Origin: Flagellimonas sp947499585 | Lineage (GTDB): Bacteria > Bacteroidota > Bacteroidia > Flavobacteriales > Flavobacteriaceae | Assembly: GCF_044596045.1 (NCBI RefSeq) | Contig: NZ_CP138995.1 | Coordinates: forward strand, 744,001 to 808,000 | Direction of reading: 5' to 3' | Length of the DNA: 64,000 nt | Part shown: piece by piece, positions 20,058 to 27,500 of the stretch | How the letters are laid out: each line of letters begins with the position of its first letter | Position numbering within the stretch: position 1 is the first letter of the stretch | The notes under the pieces: generated by a model | Databases searched by the model: none | Seen by the model: the letters and a program-made list of their open reading frames with translations, nothing else | Told to the model about the DNA's origin: nothing | Position numbers and translations under genes: made by a program

Positions 20058-22445
20058 TTATTCTGTTCTTAGACTTTTTACAGGACTGGCAACTGCCACT
20101 TTTAATGTTTGATAGCTAATGGTGATCAGCGTAATCACCATTATGGAAATTATGGCGAAGGCAAAAACCCACCAATGTATTTCAGTTCTGTATGCGTAAC
20201 CTTGAAGCCATTGCTCCATTAAATACCATGCAATTGGGGTAGCAAGTAAACCGGCAATAAGAATAAGTTTAAAAAAGTCCACAGTAAACAGAGTCAAAAT
20301 ATTGGCAACATTACTGCCCAATACTTTTCTTATTCCTATTTCTTTTGTGCGTTGTCCAACAAAAAATAAGATAAGCCCATAGAGCCCCAAGCAACCGATC
20401 AATATGGCTAAAGCAGAAAATACTTTGGAAAGCGACAAATACCGCTGTTCTGTTTCATATTGCTTTGCGACTCTTTCATCTAAAAAGCGGTATTCAAAAA
20501 TGTATCCCGTAAAGGCATCTGACCATTTTTCACCAATCTCCTCTAAAGTGGATGCTGTGTTTTGATGGTTTATTTTAAGGGCAATTTCACCGTACCAGTC
20601 ATTATTGGCAGCAATAAAAACTGGGTTTATCCCTTCTGTAAAATTAGAATCATGAAAATTTTGCACTACCCCAACGATTGTCCCGCTCATCCTGCCTCCG
20701 TTGACTTCTATTTTTTTCCCAATTAGTTCTTCTGATGTGGCCAGACCTAATTTTTCACCAAGCCTTTCATTAACAAGCAACTCAGTTATAAGAGAATCGC
20801 TTTCAAAGAAGTTTCTGCCTGCCACAAGAGGAATATTAAAAGTGTTTAAATAGTTTACATCCCCTATTTTAGCTTCTATGCTAAACTCTTCTACTTCTGC
20901 TCTGTTATGATATTTTACTCCTGTGCCCCAATTGTTTTCAGCCGCACCAGGGCTGCTTAAACAGGCCGAAACGTTTTGCACCCCAGGAATTTGATTAAAC
21001 CGTTCTTTCAAGCTTTTAAGTTTAATGCGGTCTATAGCTGCTGGGATTTCTACCATGACAATGGATTCTTTGTCAAAACCCAAGTCGGTATTTACAGCAT
21101 AATCTATCTGTCTAGAAATAATCAATGTAGCAGCAATAAGAGTAATGGATATTGCAAACTGGGCAACTACAAGCACTTTTCTCGTGGTGGTTCCTCCGGT
21201 ATCATTGTGACTTAGCTTGCCTTTTAGCGCAAGTACGGGAACAATGCGGGCCATTAGTATTCCAGGGTAGCTCCCGGATAAGAATGCAACCAATGTTAAG
21301 ATGAACATTAAGAACCCTAAAAACCTATAGTTTAAAAGATCCTTCCAGGATAACTGCAATTCAAAAAGATTGTTGAATGAGGGTAAAAAAACTAAAGTAA
21401 GGGTAACACCTAATATTATTGCAAATAAACTGATGACAAATGTTTCTGATAAGAACTGCCAAAACAGGTGATGTTTAAAGCTGCCCAGCACTTTACGAAC
21501 CCCGATTTCCTTAGAACGATAAAAAGCTTGAGCTGTTGAAATATTGATAAAATTGATACAGGCTATTGTAATCAAAAACAAACCTATAATGGCAAACACC
21601 CATAAAAGAACAGGGTCTAAACCACCATAGAGTGGATTAAAATGGATATCCGACAGGGATTGTAATTTGTAGATATGTTTGTTCTTGCTTTTTGGCCTAT
21701 GTTTCTTAGGAAGCTCCAACAAAGCGGTTTCAATAGAGGCAATATTTTGGTTTGGTTTTAAAAGAGCATAAGTCTGTAGATTGCTGGTTATGCCTCCCCA
21801 AGTTTCTGAAGCAGCAAACTCAAAGAAATCTTTGAGGTTTTCAAAAGAGACAAATACACCTCTATCTAAAAAAGTAGTTTTAGGAATGTTTTTCAGCACC
21901 CCGGTAATTTCTATGGTCTTATTGTTCTGTAAAACAAAAGTCTCACCCACCACGTTAGTTTTTCCAAACATTTTTAGGGCGACCGCTTCTGTTAATACGG
22001 CTGTGTTCGGAGCTGAAAGAGAGATGTTATTGCTGCCATTGATTAAGGGGTAATTGAAAATTTGAAAGAAATCTTCTTCCACAAAGGCCACATCTTCCTT
22101 AAACTTGTCTGTGACCCCATTCCTTACAACATCCATTATAAGACCATCTTGACTTGAGATTTTAGCAACTTTTTCTGCATATTCATAGTCTTCCCTAAAG
22201 GTTTTGGCAAAGGCTGGGGGGACACTGGGTTCAAACTCTATAAGATCCCTGTGCTCTTCAGTAGCCATTCTGTAAATACGGTCAGAGTTGGCATGGAAAT
22301 TATCAAAAGAAAGATGATAGCTTAAGAACAAATAAATTAAGATGCCGCTACCAAAACCAATGGCAAGGCCTAAAATGTTAATGGCTGTAAAGACTTTTCT
22401 TTTTAAAAGATTTCTCCAGGCAATTCTTAGATAGTTCTTGAACAT
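20058..22445 (-). CDS. MacB/FtsX-type ABC permease, first of array (array copy 1)
   Basis: This 795-residue permease is the first of the ten. It starts MFKNYLRIAWRNLLKRKVFT only three bases after the stop of the DUF2807 gene, which argues for translational coupling. Coupling motifs are FYRSKEIGVRKVLGSFKHHL and QRTKEIGIRKVLGSNVANIL, and the tail is SPVKSLRTE. Helix 1 contains LGLAIGFGSGILIYLFLSY, with extra glycines. Outer domain 1 ends with a basic stretch (KKHRPKSKNKHIYKL, about residues 250-265) not seen in the other copies. As the proximal permease it is the best candidate for the obligate partner of the ATPase. This remains inference from gene order. Confidence 0.93.
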   Translation of the reverse strand: MFKNYLRIAWRNLLKRKVFTAINILGLAIGFGSGILIYLFLSYHLSFDNFHANSDRIYRMATEEHRDLIEFEPSVPPAFAKTFREDYEYAEKVAKISSQDGLIMDVVRNGVTDKFKEDVAFVEEDFFQIFNYPLINGSNNISLSAPNTAVLTEAVALKMFGKTNVVGETFVLQNNKTIEITGVLKNIPKTTFLDRGVFVSFENLKDFFEFAASETWGGITSNLQTYALLKPNQNIASIETALLELPKKHRPKSKNKHIYKLQSLSDIHFNPLYGGLDPVLLWVFAIIGLFLITIACINFINISTAQAFYRSKEIGVRKVLGSFKHHLFWQFLSETFVISLFAIILGVTLTLVFLPSFNNLFELQLSWKDLLNYRFLGFLMFILTLVAFLSGSYPGILMARIVPVLALKGKLSHNDTGGTTTRKVLVVAQFAISITLIAATLIISRQIDYAVNTDLGFDKESIVMVEIPAAIDRIKLKSLKERFNQIPGVQNVSACLSSPGAAENNWGTGVKYHNRAEVEEFSIEAKIGDVNYLNTFNIPLVAGRNFFESDSLITELLVNERLGEKLGLATSEELIGKKIEVNGGRMSGTIVGVVQNFHDSNFTEGINPVFIAANNDWYGEIALKINHQNTASTLEEIGEKWSDAFTGYIFEYRFLDERVAKQYETEQRYLSLSKVFSALAILIGCLGLYGLILFFVGQRTKEIGIRKVLGSNVANILTLFTVDFFKLILIAGLLATPIAWYLMEQWLQGYAYRTEIHWWVFAFAIISIMVITLITISYQTLKVAVASPVKSLRTE

Positions 22446-22448
22446 GAT

Positions 22449-23213
22449 TTAATCGATTTTCTGAATTTCGGCTTCACCTATTATTATTCCTCTATCTACT
22501 TCTGGGGAACCTTCATAGGCAATAATTGCCTCTCCATAGGCGGTAACTTTTAGTCTGTCTGAGACCGCTACCCGGTAGCTGCCTTCACCATATGCTGTTA
22601 TCTTGGTCTCAATGGTGCTTACCTCTAAAGTGTTAATTGTACTTTCTCCATAAGCCGTTATTTTTTGTCTGCCAACAGAACCTTTTTTAAGTTCTAAATA
22701 GCTTTCGCCATAAATAATCGTAGTCAGATTATCTAGGGTTACATCATTTAAATACACTTCTGATTCTCCATAGAGCTTAAGCCTAAGTTCATGACCAGTA
22801 ATTGAACTCTCACAAACAAATTTTTCCTCTCCACGTAATGAAAGTTCTTTTAGTTTTTTATAAGTAACTGTTGCAGTGACCACGGTACCTTTGTAAATGG
22901 ACCGCTTGCTTTTCCATTTATCATTTTTGATTTTCTCTCTTTTTGTCACCATTTTGGCGTTGTCCAGATAAAGATGAAGTGTCTTGCCAACAACTTCTAT
23001 ATTGAGTTTTTCTATTGCCTCCGTACTTGAATGAACATTGACAGACTCAGACGCACCTTCAACAAAATTTACGGCTATGTGTGGGCTGACAATGACCTTG
23101 TCAAAACGTTCAACAGCAACTTTTTTAAGTTGACCAAAAGAATATCCAGATAAAAGAACAAAACCGATGATGAGCAGTTTTTGAATATACTTTTGTGTTT
23201 TTAATGATTTCAT
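22449..23213 (-). CDS. Secreted DUF2807 (head GIN) domain protein
   Basis: This 254-residue protein begins with a signal peptide (MKSLKTQKYIQKLLIIGFVL, cleaved after about residue 27, ...GYSFG). The rest matches the DUF2807 or putative auto-transporter head GIN pattern. Beta strands repeat about every 15-20 residues with the signatures KLYGESEVYL, IIYGESYLEL, TAYGESTINTL, TAYGEGSYRV and TAYGEAIIAY, giving a right-handed beta-helix. Such proteins are common as stand-alone secreted proteins in Bacteroidota and have no settled function. Here the gene sits between the ATPase and the first permease and overlaps neither, so it is probably co-transcribed. It could act as an outer component or cargo of the transporter. 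A basic segment at about residues 88-105 (KREKIKNDKWKSKR) interrupts the repeat. Confidence 0.85.
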   Translation of the reverse strand: MKSLKTQKYIQKLLIIGFVLLSGYSFGQLKKVAVERFDKVIVSPHIAVNFVEGASESVNVHSSTEAIEKLNIEVVGKTLHLYLDNAKMVTKREKIKNDKWKSKRSIYKGTVVTATVTYKKLKELSLRGEEKFVCESSITGHELRLKLYGESEVYLNDVTLDNLTTIIYGESYLELKKGSVGRQKITAYGESTINTLEVSTIETKITAYGEGSYRVAVSDRLKVTAYGEAIIAYEGSPEVDRGIIIGEAEIQKID

Positions 23214-23276
23214 AACTATTCGTCTTTTGATTGATGATTTTGTTTTTTGATTGATGAATAAACTCCTCGGTTTTAC

Positions 23277-23972
23277 TTAGACCATTGCTCCCATAGGTTT
23301 GTTTTGACTTTCCGTAACAATTTGCCCATCAAATAAATTAATGACCCTATGCGCGTAATGGGAATCTCTGTCTGAGTGTGTAACCATAACAATGGTTGTA
23401 CCTTCTTGATTAAGTTCTGTGAGCAGGTTCATAACCTCAATCCCATTTTTGGAATCCAGGTTACCCGTAGGCTCATCTGCAAGAATCAATTTAGGATTTG
23501 TTACTACTGCTCTTGATATAGCAACCCTTTGCTGTTGACCACCGGAGAGTTGTTGCGGAAAATGTTTTTCACGATGTGCAATTTTCATGCGCTCTAACAC
23601 TCTTTTTACGTTCTCTTTACGTTCGGCCTTGTTCATTTTTAAATAAATCAAAGGGAGCTCTACATTTTCATAAACAGTCAACTCATCAATAAGGTTAAAG
23701 CTTTGAAAAACGAAACCAAGATTTCCTTTTCGTAATTGAGTTCGCTGGCTTTCTCGTAACCCTCCAACTTCGTGTCCGGCAAATTGATAGCTTCCATCCG
23801 TAGGATTGTCCAGCATACCAATGATGTTTAGCAAGGTTGATTTTCCGCAACCAGATGGTCCCATTATAGCTACGAATTCTCCTTCGGCCACATTAAGGTT
23901 TACACCATTCAATGCCAACGTTTCCACTTCTTCCGTTTTGAAACTCTTTTTTAGATTCTGTATTTGTATCAT
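23277..23972 (-). CDS. MacB-type ABC transporter ATPase, only motor of the permease array
   Basis: This 231-residue cytoplasmic ATPase belongs to the LolD/MacB/FtsE group. Walker A is GPSGCGKST (about residues 38-46), the Q-loop lies in FVFQSFNLIDELTVYENV, the signature is LSGGQQQRVAISRA, Walker B is LILADEPTGNLDS and the H-loop is MVTHSD. All catalytic residues are intact. The length is typical of this group, and there is no fused permease, unlike E. coli MacB. It is the only ATPase in the 27-kb operon and so should energise all the permeases downstream. A 114-base gap separates it from the repeat-protein gene before it. I see no convincing promoter in that gap. Confidence 0.95.
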   Translation of the reverse strand: MIQIQNLKKSFKTEEVETLALNGVNLNVAEGEFVAIMGPSGCGKSTLLNIIGMLDNPTDGSYQFAGHEVGGLRESQRTQLRKGNLGFVFQSFNLIDELTVYENVELPLIYLKMNKAERKENVKRVLERMKIAHREKHFPQQLSGGQQQRVAISRAVVTNPKLILADEPTGNLDSKNGIEVMNLLTELNQEGTTIVMVTHSDRDSHYAHRVINLFDGQIVTESQNKPMGAMV

Positions 23973-24086
23973 CTTAATAGTTATTGTTTTTTTAAACTTT
24001 CTTGGTTAGATTTCTTTAAAGACCTGTTTTATAGCGCTTTGTTTCAGTAAATCTGTAATTAAGTCTTATTTCTATTTATTATTTAT

Positions 24087-24680
24087 TTAATCTGCGTTAA
24101 TTCCGTTTTTATGAAGGCTGAAACAAATGACCTTAAACCCAAGGTCCATCTCTTCTCCTTCGTTTTCTATGTATTCAATAGAATTTAAATCGAAATATGC
24201 TTCGTATGGAGAGAAACCCTGTGGCAGATAATGGGCCGTATTAAAGCCTAATTCTATAGCTTCATCCTCTACATAATTAATCGATTCAACTCCAACGATG
24301 TCGGTATAAGGATCAAATCCTTCTGGCAAATTGTATGTGGCATCAAAATCTAATTGCAATTCGTTCTCATCCTCAATATATATGATGGAATTCAAATCAA
24401 AATAGATTTCATATGGATTAAAATCCTCGGGAAGATAATTGGAGGTATCAAAGCCCAAATCAATTTCTGATTCTTTTTCTATAAACTCAATTTCATCTAA
24501 ATTCAGAGTAAAAGAATCTTTGATTATCTCAGTATTGCTGTTCAATACTGTATAATTGCGCTCAAACGTACTGACAGTTTTAGCGGTTGTCTGTGCAACC
24601 AATGTCGTACTTTGTTGTTCTTCGGCTACGGCGGTACTGCTTATGAGTAAACATCCGTAAATCATTAATAACTTGTTCAT
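24087..24680 (-). CDS. Secreted acidic protein with 35-residue tandem repeats
   Basis: I do not recognise a named family. The 197-residue product has a signal peptide (MNKLLMIYGCLLISSTAVAE). After about residue 60 it has three and a half copies of a roughly 35-residue acidic repeat. The units start near residues 61, 98, 133 and 167 and follow the pattern (S)IxYIEDExELxLGFDTxxYL, then PEGFxPYexyFdLN. The last unit breaks off after DLGFK and is replaced by a cysteine-containing tail, VICFSLHKNGINAD, unlike the repeat. The protein is strongly acidic and probably periplasmic. It lies between the adaptor and ATPase genes, 17 bases after HlyD, so it is likely a component or regulator of the efflux system. 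A late frameshift that replaced the repeat end is possible but not proven. Confidence 0.75.
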   Translation of the reverse strand: MNKLLMIYGCLLISSTAVAEEQQSTTLVAQTTAKTVSTFERNYTVLNSNTEIIKDSFTLNLDEIEFIEKESEIDLGFDTSNYLPEDFNPYEIYFDLNSIIYIEDENELQLDFDATYNLPEGFDPYTDIVGVESINYVEDEAIELGFNTAHYLPQGFSPYEAYFDLNSIEYIENEGEEMDLGFKVICFSLHKNGINAD

Positions 24681-24697
24681 TTTTTGATGTATTTCTT

Positions 24698-25948
24698 TTA
24701 TTTTAAAACTATTCTTTCTGCAGTTCCAAAACTGTCATAGTTACTGGTAATTACCTGCTCGCCTGGTTCTAAACCTTCCAACACCTCATAGTATCTTGAG
24801 TTTTGTTTTCCAATACGGATATTTCGTTTTACAGCTTCGTTTTCATTTGTGCCCACGACAAAAACCCATTGCCCACCTGTACTTTGAAAGAAACCTCCTT
24901 TTGGCAGTAATAATGCGTCGTTGGAAGCACCAAGCTGCAGCTTTATATTGTAGCTCTGCCCAGCTCTTATGGTTTCAGGTTTGTTGTTAGTAAAAACTAA
25001 ATCCACTTTAAACCTTCCGTTTCTTACTTCAGGATAAACCTTCCGTAAACGAAGACCATATTCTTTTCCATTTCTTTCTAATGTTGCTGATAGATCTCGT
25101 TTTATTCGATCTATATAGTGCTCGTCTATTTCTGCTTCAATTTTAAAATCCGTTAGCACATTAATTTGACCTATACGTTCACCTTGCGCAATGCTTTGTC
25201 CTATTTCAGCATCCAAAAACCCCAATTGACCATCAGCTGGAGCCCTAACATTTAAATGATCTAAACGCTCATAAACCATTGATAGGGTTTTTTGCATACG
25301 CTGCAAATCCGTATCCAATCCAGTAAGTGATGTTCTTCTTAATTCATCATCCTGTACCGTTTGAATCTTTACGATGTCATGTTGTTTTTTAGACAACTCA
25401 TAGTTTTCCTTGGCGGTTAAATACACTTCTTTAGAAACCAGCTCTTCCTCGTAGAGCGCTTCGTTTTGCTCGTAGTTTCTTTTAAGACGTTGCAAATCAT
25501 ATTCGGCCGTGGCCAAAGACCTTTTTCCTTCTACTTGTCTAGAATCAAAAGTCAATTTAGTGGAGCGCAAATCGTTTTGCTTAAGGGCCAAGTTACTTTC
25601 ACTGGCCAAAATCTGCTCATAAAGCATCATGTTTTCCAGCTTCAGAATGATGTCTCCTTTCTTGACCATGGTACCTTCTTCAATTAACTTTTCAGATACA
25701 CGACCACCTTCATAAGCATCCATATAGATAGTAGCAATTGGGGCTACAGAGCCATTTATGGTAATGTAATCATCAAACTTTCCTTGCGTTACTTGCGCTA
25801 TTGAAAGACGTTCTTTCTCTGTCCGAAAAGTGGATACGGAATTTGCGAAGAGCAACTTCCATCCTGTAAATAAGACCAGGGCACCTAAGGCGATGTATCC
25901 ATAATGTTTTGGTCTTAATCCTTTTCTTTTTTCCAGTTGTATATCCAT
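24698..25948 (-). CDS. HlyD/MacA-like periplasmic adaptor
   Basis: This 416-residue membrane fusion protein has one N-terminal membrane helix (about residues 17-35, YGYIALGALVLFTGWKLLF). Then follow a beta-barrel and lipoyl half (MDAYEGGRVSEKLIEEGTMV), a long alpha-helical hairpin (about residues 105-225) rich in charged heptads, and the second lipoyl half (NVRAPADGQLGFLDAEIGQS). The C-terminal membrane-proximal domain includes GQSYNIKLQLGASNDALLLP. Its role is to bridge an inner-membrane ABC permease and a TolC channel. The order outer channel, adaptor, ATPase and permeases is that of a MacAB-TolC-type exporter. The gene starts eight bases after the channel gene stops. The family call is secure; cargo unknown. 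Confidence 0.93.
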   Translation of the reverse strand: MDIQLEKRKGLRPKHYGYIALGALVLFTGWKLLFANSVSTFRTEKERLSIAQVTQGKFDDYITINGSVAPIATIYMDAYEGGRVSEKLIEEGTMVKKGDIILKLENMMLYEQILASESNLALKQNDLRSTKLTFDSRQVEGKRSLATAEYDLQRLKRNYEQNEALYEEELVSKEVYLTAKENYELSKKQHDIVKIQTVQDDELRRTSLTGLDTDLQRMQKTLSMVYERLDHLNVRAPADGQLGFLDAEIGQSIAQGERIGQINVLTDFKIEAEIDEHYIDRIKRDLSATLERNGKEYGLRLRKVYPEVRNGRFKVDLVFTNNKPETIRAGQSYNIKLQLGASNDALLLPKGGFFQSTGGQWVFVVGTNENEAVKRNIRIGKQNSRYYEVLEGLEPGEQVITSNYDSFGTAERIVLK

Positions 25949-25956
25949 TCGTGTGG

Positions 25957-27297
25957 TTAATTAAGATTAAAAATAGGTAAGCCGTTATAGAAATCTATCG
26001 TGCTTTTATTCACTTTTAAGCGCAGGCCTACCTGTAAATTTTCATTTTGAGTTACGCCATATAAATTTTTTGCCTGAAAAAGATCTATGGCATTAATGAG
26101 ACCCTTTTCATACCTTTTTTGCGCTATGTTGAATGCTAATTCCTGAGCTTGAACCCTTTTGTTGCTTTGCTCGTATTCTGCCATTAAAGCTTGATTGGTC
26201 TGAACCAATTGTTGTAAAAGTTGAAATAGTTCTTGTTCTTGAATATCAAGATTGGTTTTAGCTTGCTGATAGGCTATTTTTTGTTGCTTCACCCTTGAGT
26301 GATTGGACCAGCCCAGACTAATGGGAATATTGATTTGTGCTCCGGCAAAACGAGCAAAGTTATCACTGATTTGATCTGAAAATGGAATGATATCATCATT
26401 GTCATCAAGATTTGTTTCAGAAAACCTTGTCGATAGACCGGCAACCAAAGAAATTGAAGGATACAGACTTCCTCGTGTAGCTTGCAGTTGTTTTTTCGCA
26501 GCATAGACTCTAAATTCTTGTGATTTTACCAGGGGAACAAAACTTCTGGCGACTTCATAAATCGAATCTATAGAGACCTCATCATTCAAGGCAGTGGACA
26601 CTGGGTCAAGTGTGGTCTGTAGTTGTATATCATTTTCTTCAGTCAGATTCATTTCCTGAAGTAGGGTAAGCTTTGCTAGGGCCAACAAATTTTCATTCTG
26701 TGTAACTAAAAGCTTATCACCCAAAAGATTAGATTCGGCTTCGTACAAATCTGCTTTGGCCATAACCCCCAATTCTACTTGTTTGTTGACCAGGTCATAA
26801 TTAGATTGCGAAATTTCTAGTTGTTCCAAAGAGTTAGTCACCAAGCCTTCGTTGAACTTTATATCATAAAAGGCGCTCATCACTCTAAAAGCTAAAAGAA
26901 ACTTTTCTTGCAACACGTCTTCTTGGGTGGCTTTGTATATAAATTTGGTAGCCTTTATAGTATTCAACTTCTGAAACCCTTGAAAGAGATCAACATTCGC
27001 GTTTAGACTATAGCGGTTACTATAAAACTCATTATTTACAAGAACACCTGTCTGTGGATCTTCTATTAAACCTGAGTTATATATGTAATTGGAAAAACCG
27101 GTTACATTGGGCAACATGTCCCTTACAGACTGTCTGTAAGATTCTTTACCCGCATCCTTATTGTGAGTTGTGTTTTTTACTTGAAGGTTATGCTCCACGG
27201 CATAAGAAACACATTCATCCAAAGTCCAAGTCTTTTGACCAAACCCGGTTAAGGAAACTAATAAAGCTAAAATTGTGATGTATGTTTTAAAAGTCAT
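25957..27297 (-). CDS. TolC-family outer membrane efflux protein
   Basis: This 446-residue outer-membrane protein has a signal peptide ending in TGFGQ (residues 1-20). Two repeated OEP domains of long alpha helices follow, for example QSNYDLVNKQVELGVMAKAD in the first half and the C-terminal VQAQELAFNIAQKRYEKGLI. The ELGVMAKADLYEAES motif is characteristic of the TolC helix region. It is the first gene of the operon, with its start codon 25 bases from the -24/-12 element. It would form the trimeric exit duct for the adaptor and ABC permeases encoded behind it. No alternative upstream start fits the signal peptide better. Confidence 0.93.
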   Translation of the reverse strand: MTFKTYITILALLVSLTGFGQKTWTLDECVSYAVEHNLQVKNTTHNKDAGKESYRQSVRDMLPNVTGFSNYIYNSGLIEDPQTGVLVNNEFYSNRYSLNANVDLFQGFQKLNTIKATKFIYKATQEDVLQEKFLLAFRVMSAFYDIKFNEGLVTNSLEQLEISQSNYDLVNKQVELGVMAKADLYEAESNLLGDKLLVTQNENLLALAKLTLLQEMNLTEENDIQLQTTLDPVSTALNDEVSIDSIYEVARSFVPLVKSQEFRVYAAKKQLQATRGSLYPSISLVAGLSTRFSETNLDDNDDIIPFSDQISDNFARFAGAQINIPISLGWSNHSRVKQQKIAYQQAKTNLDIQEQELFQLLQQLVQTNQALMAEYEQSNKRVQAQELAFNIAQKRYEKGLINAIDLFQAKNLYGVTQNENLQVGLRLKVNKSTIDFYNGLPIFNLN

Positions 27298-27321
27298 AAT
27301 TCAATACTGTGCCAAACTATT

Positions 27322-27337
27322 TGCTATTCTCGTGCCA
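27322..27337 (-). promoter_or_regulatory. Sigma-54 (-24/-12) promoter of the efflux operon
   Basis: Read on the minus strand the site is TGGCACGAGAATAGCA. It matches the sigma-54 consensus TGGCACG-N4-TTGCA except for A in place of the second T of TTGC. The invariant GG and GC dinucleotides are at exactly the required spacing. Transcription would start near 27311, about 14 bases before the channel ATG. The divergent gene encodes a sigma-54-dependent activator, which independently predicts such a promoter. Confidence 0.82.
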
Positions 27338-27398
27338 AAGAATTAAACATCTAATTATCAATTGATTAAAACAATTCAGTGCAATAGAAGAATTTCAG

Positions 27399-27441
27399 AG
27401 TGTAAAATTTTTATACAAAAAATGTCCAATTATTTTACACT
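27399..27441. promoter_or_regulatory. Candidate upstream activator site (10-bp perfect inverted repeat)
   Basis: AGTGTAAAAT at 27399-27408 is repeated in perfect inverse as ATTTTACACT at 27432-27441, with 23 bases between. The left arm is itself half of an imperfect palindrome of the form TGTA-N9-TACA at 27401-27417. The pair lies about 60-120 bases upstream of the -24/-12 promoter, the usual place for NtrC-family activators. It is also 60 bases before the response regulator start, so autoregulation is possible. Binding by this regulator is inferred. Confidence 0.55.
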
Positions 27442-27500
27442 GTCTAAAAATTTACAATCTCAATTCGTAGTTTTAAAATCAAACATGAACAACAGGTCAA

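Noticed and set aside
24087..24140. Frameshift at the end of the repeat protein
   Set aside because: Neither alternative frame restores the repeat, so a frameshift cannot be supported from this sequence alone.
27299..27314. A second TGGCAC motif (minus strand) near the channel start as a possible sigma-54 promoter
   Set aside because: There is no GC dinucleotide at the -12 spacing, and it would overlap the start codon.
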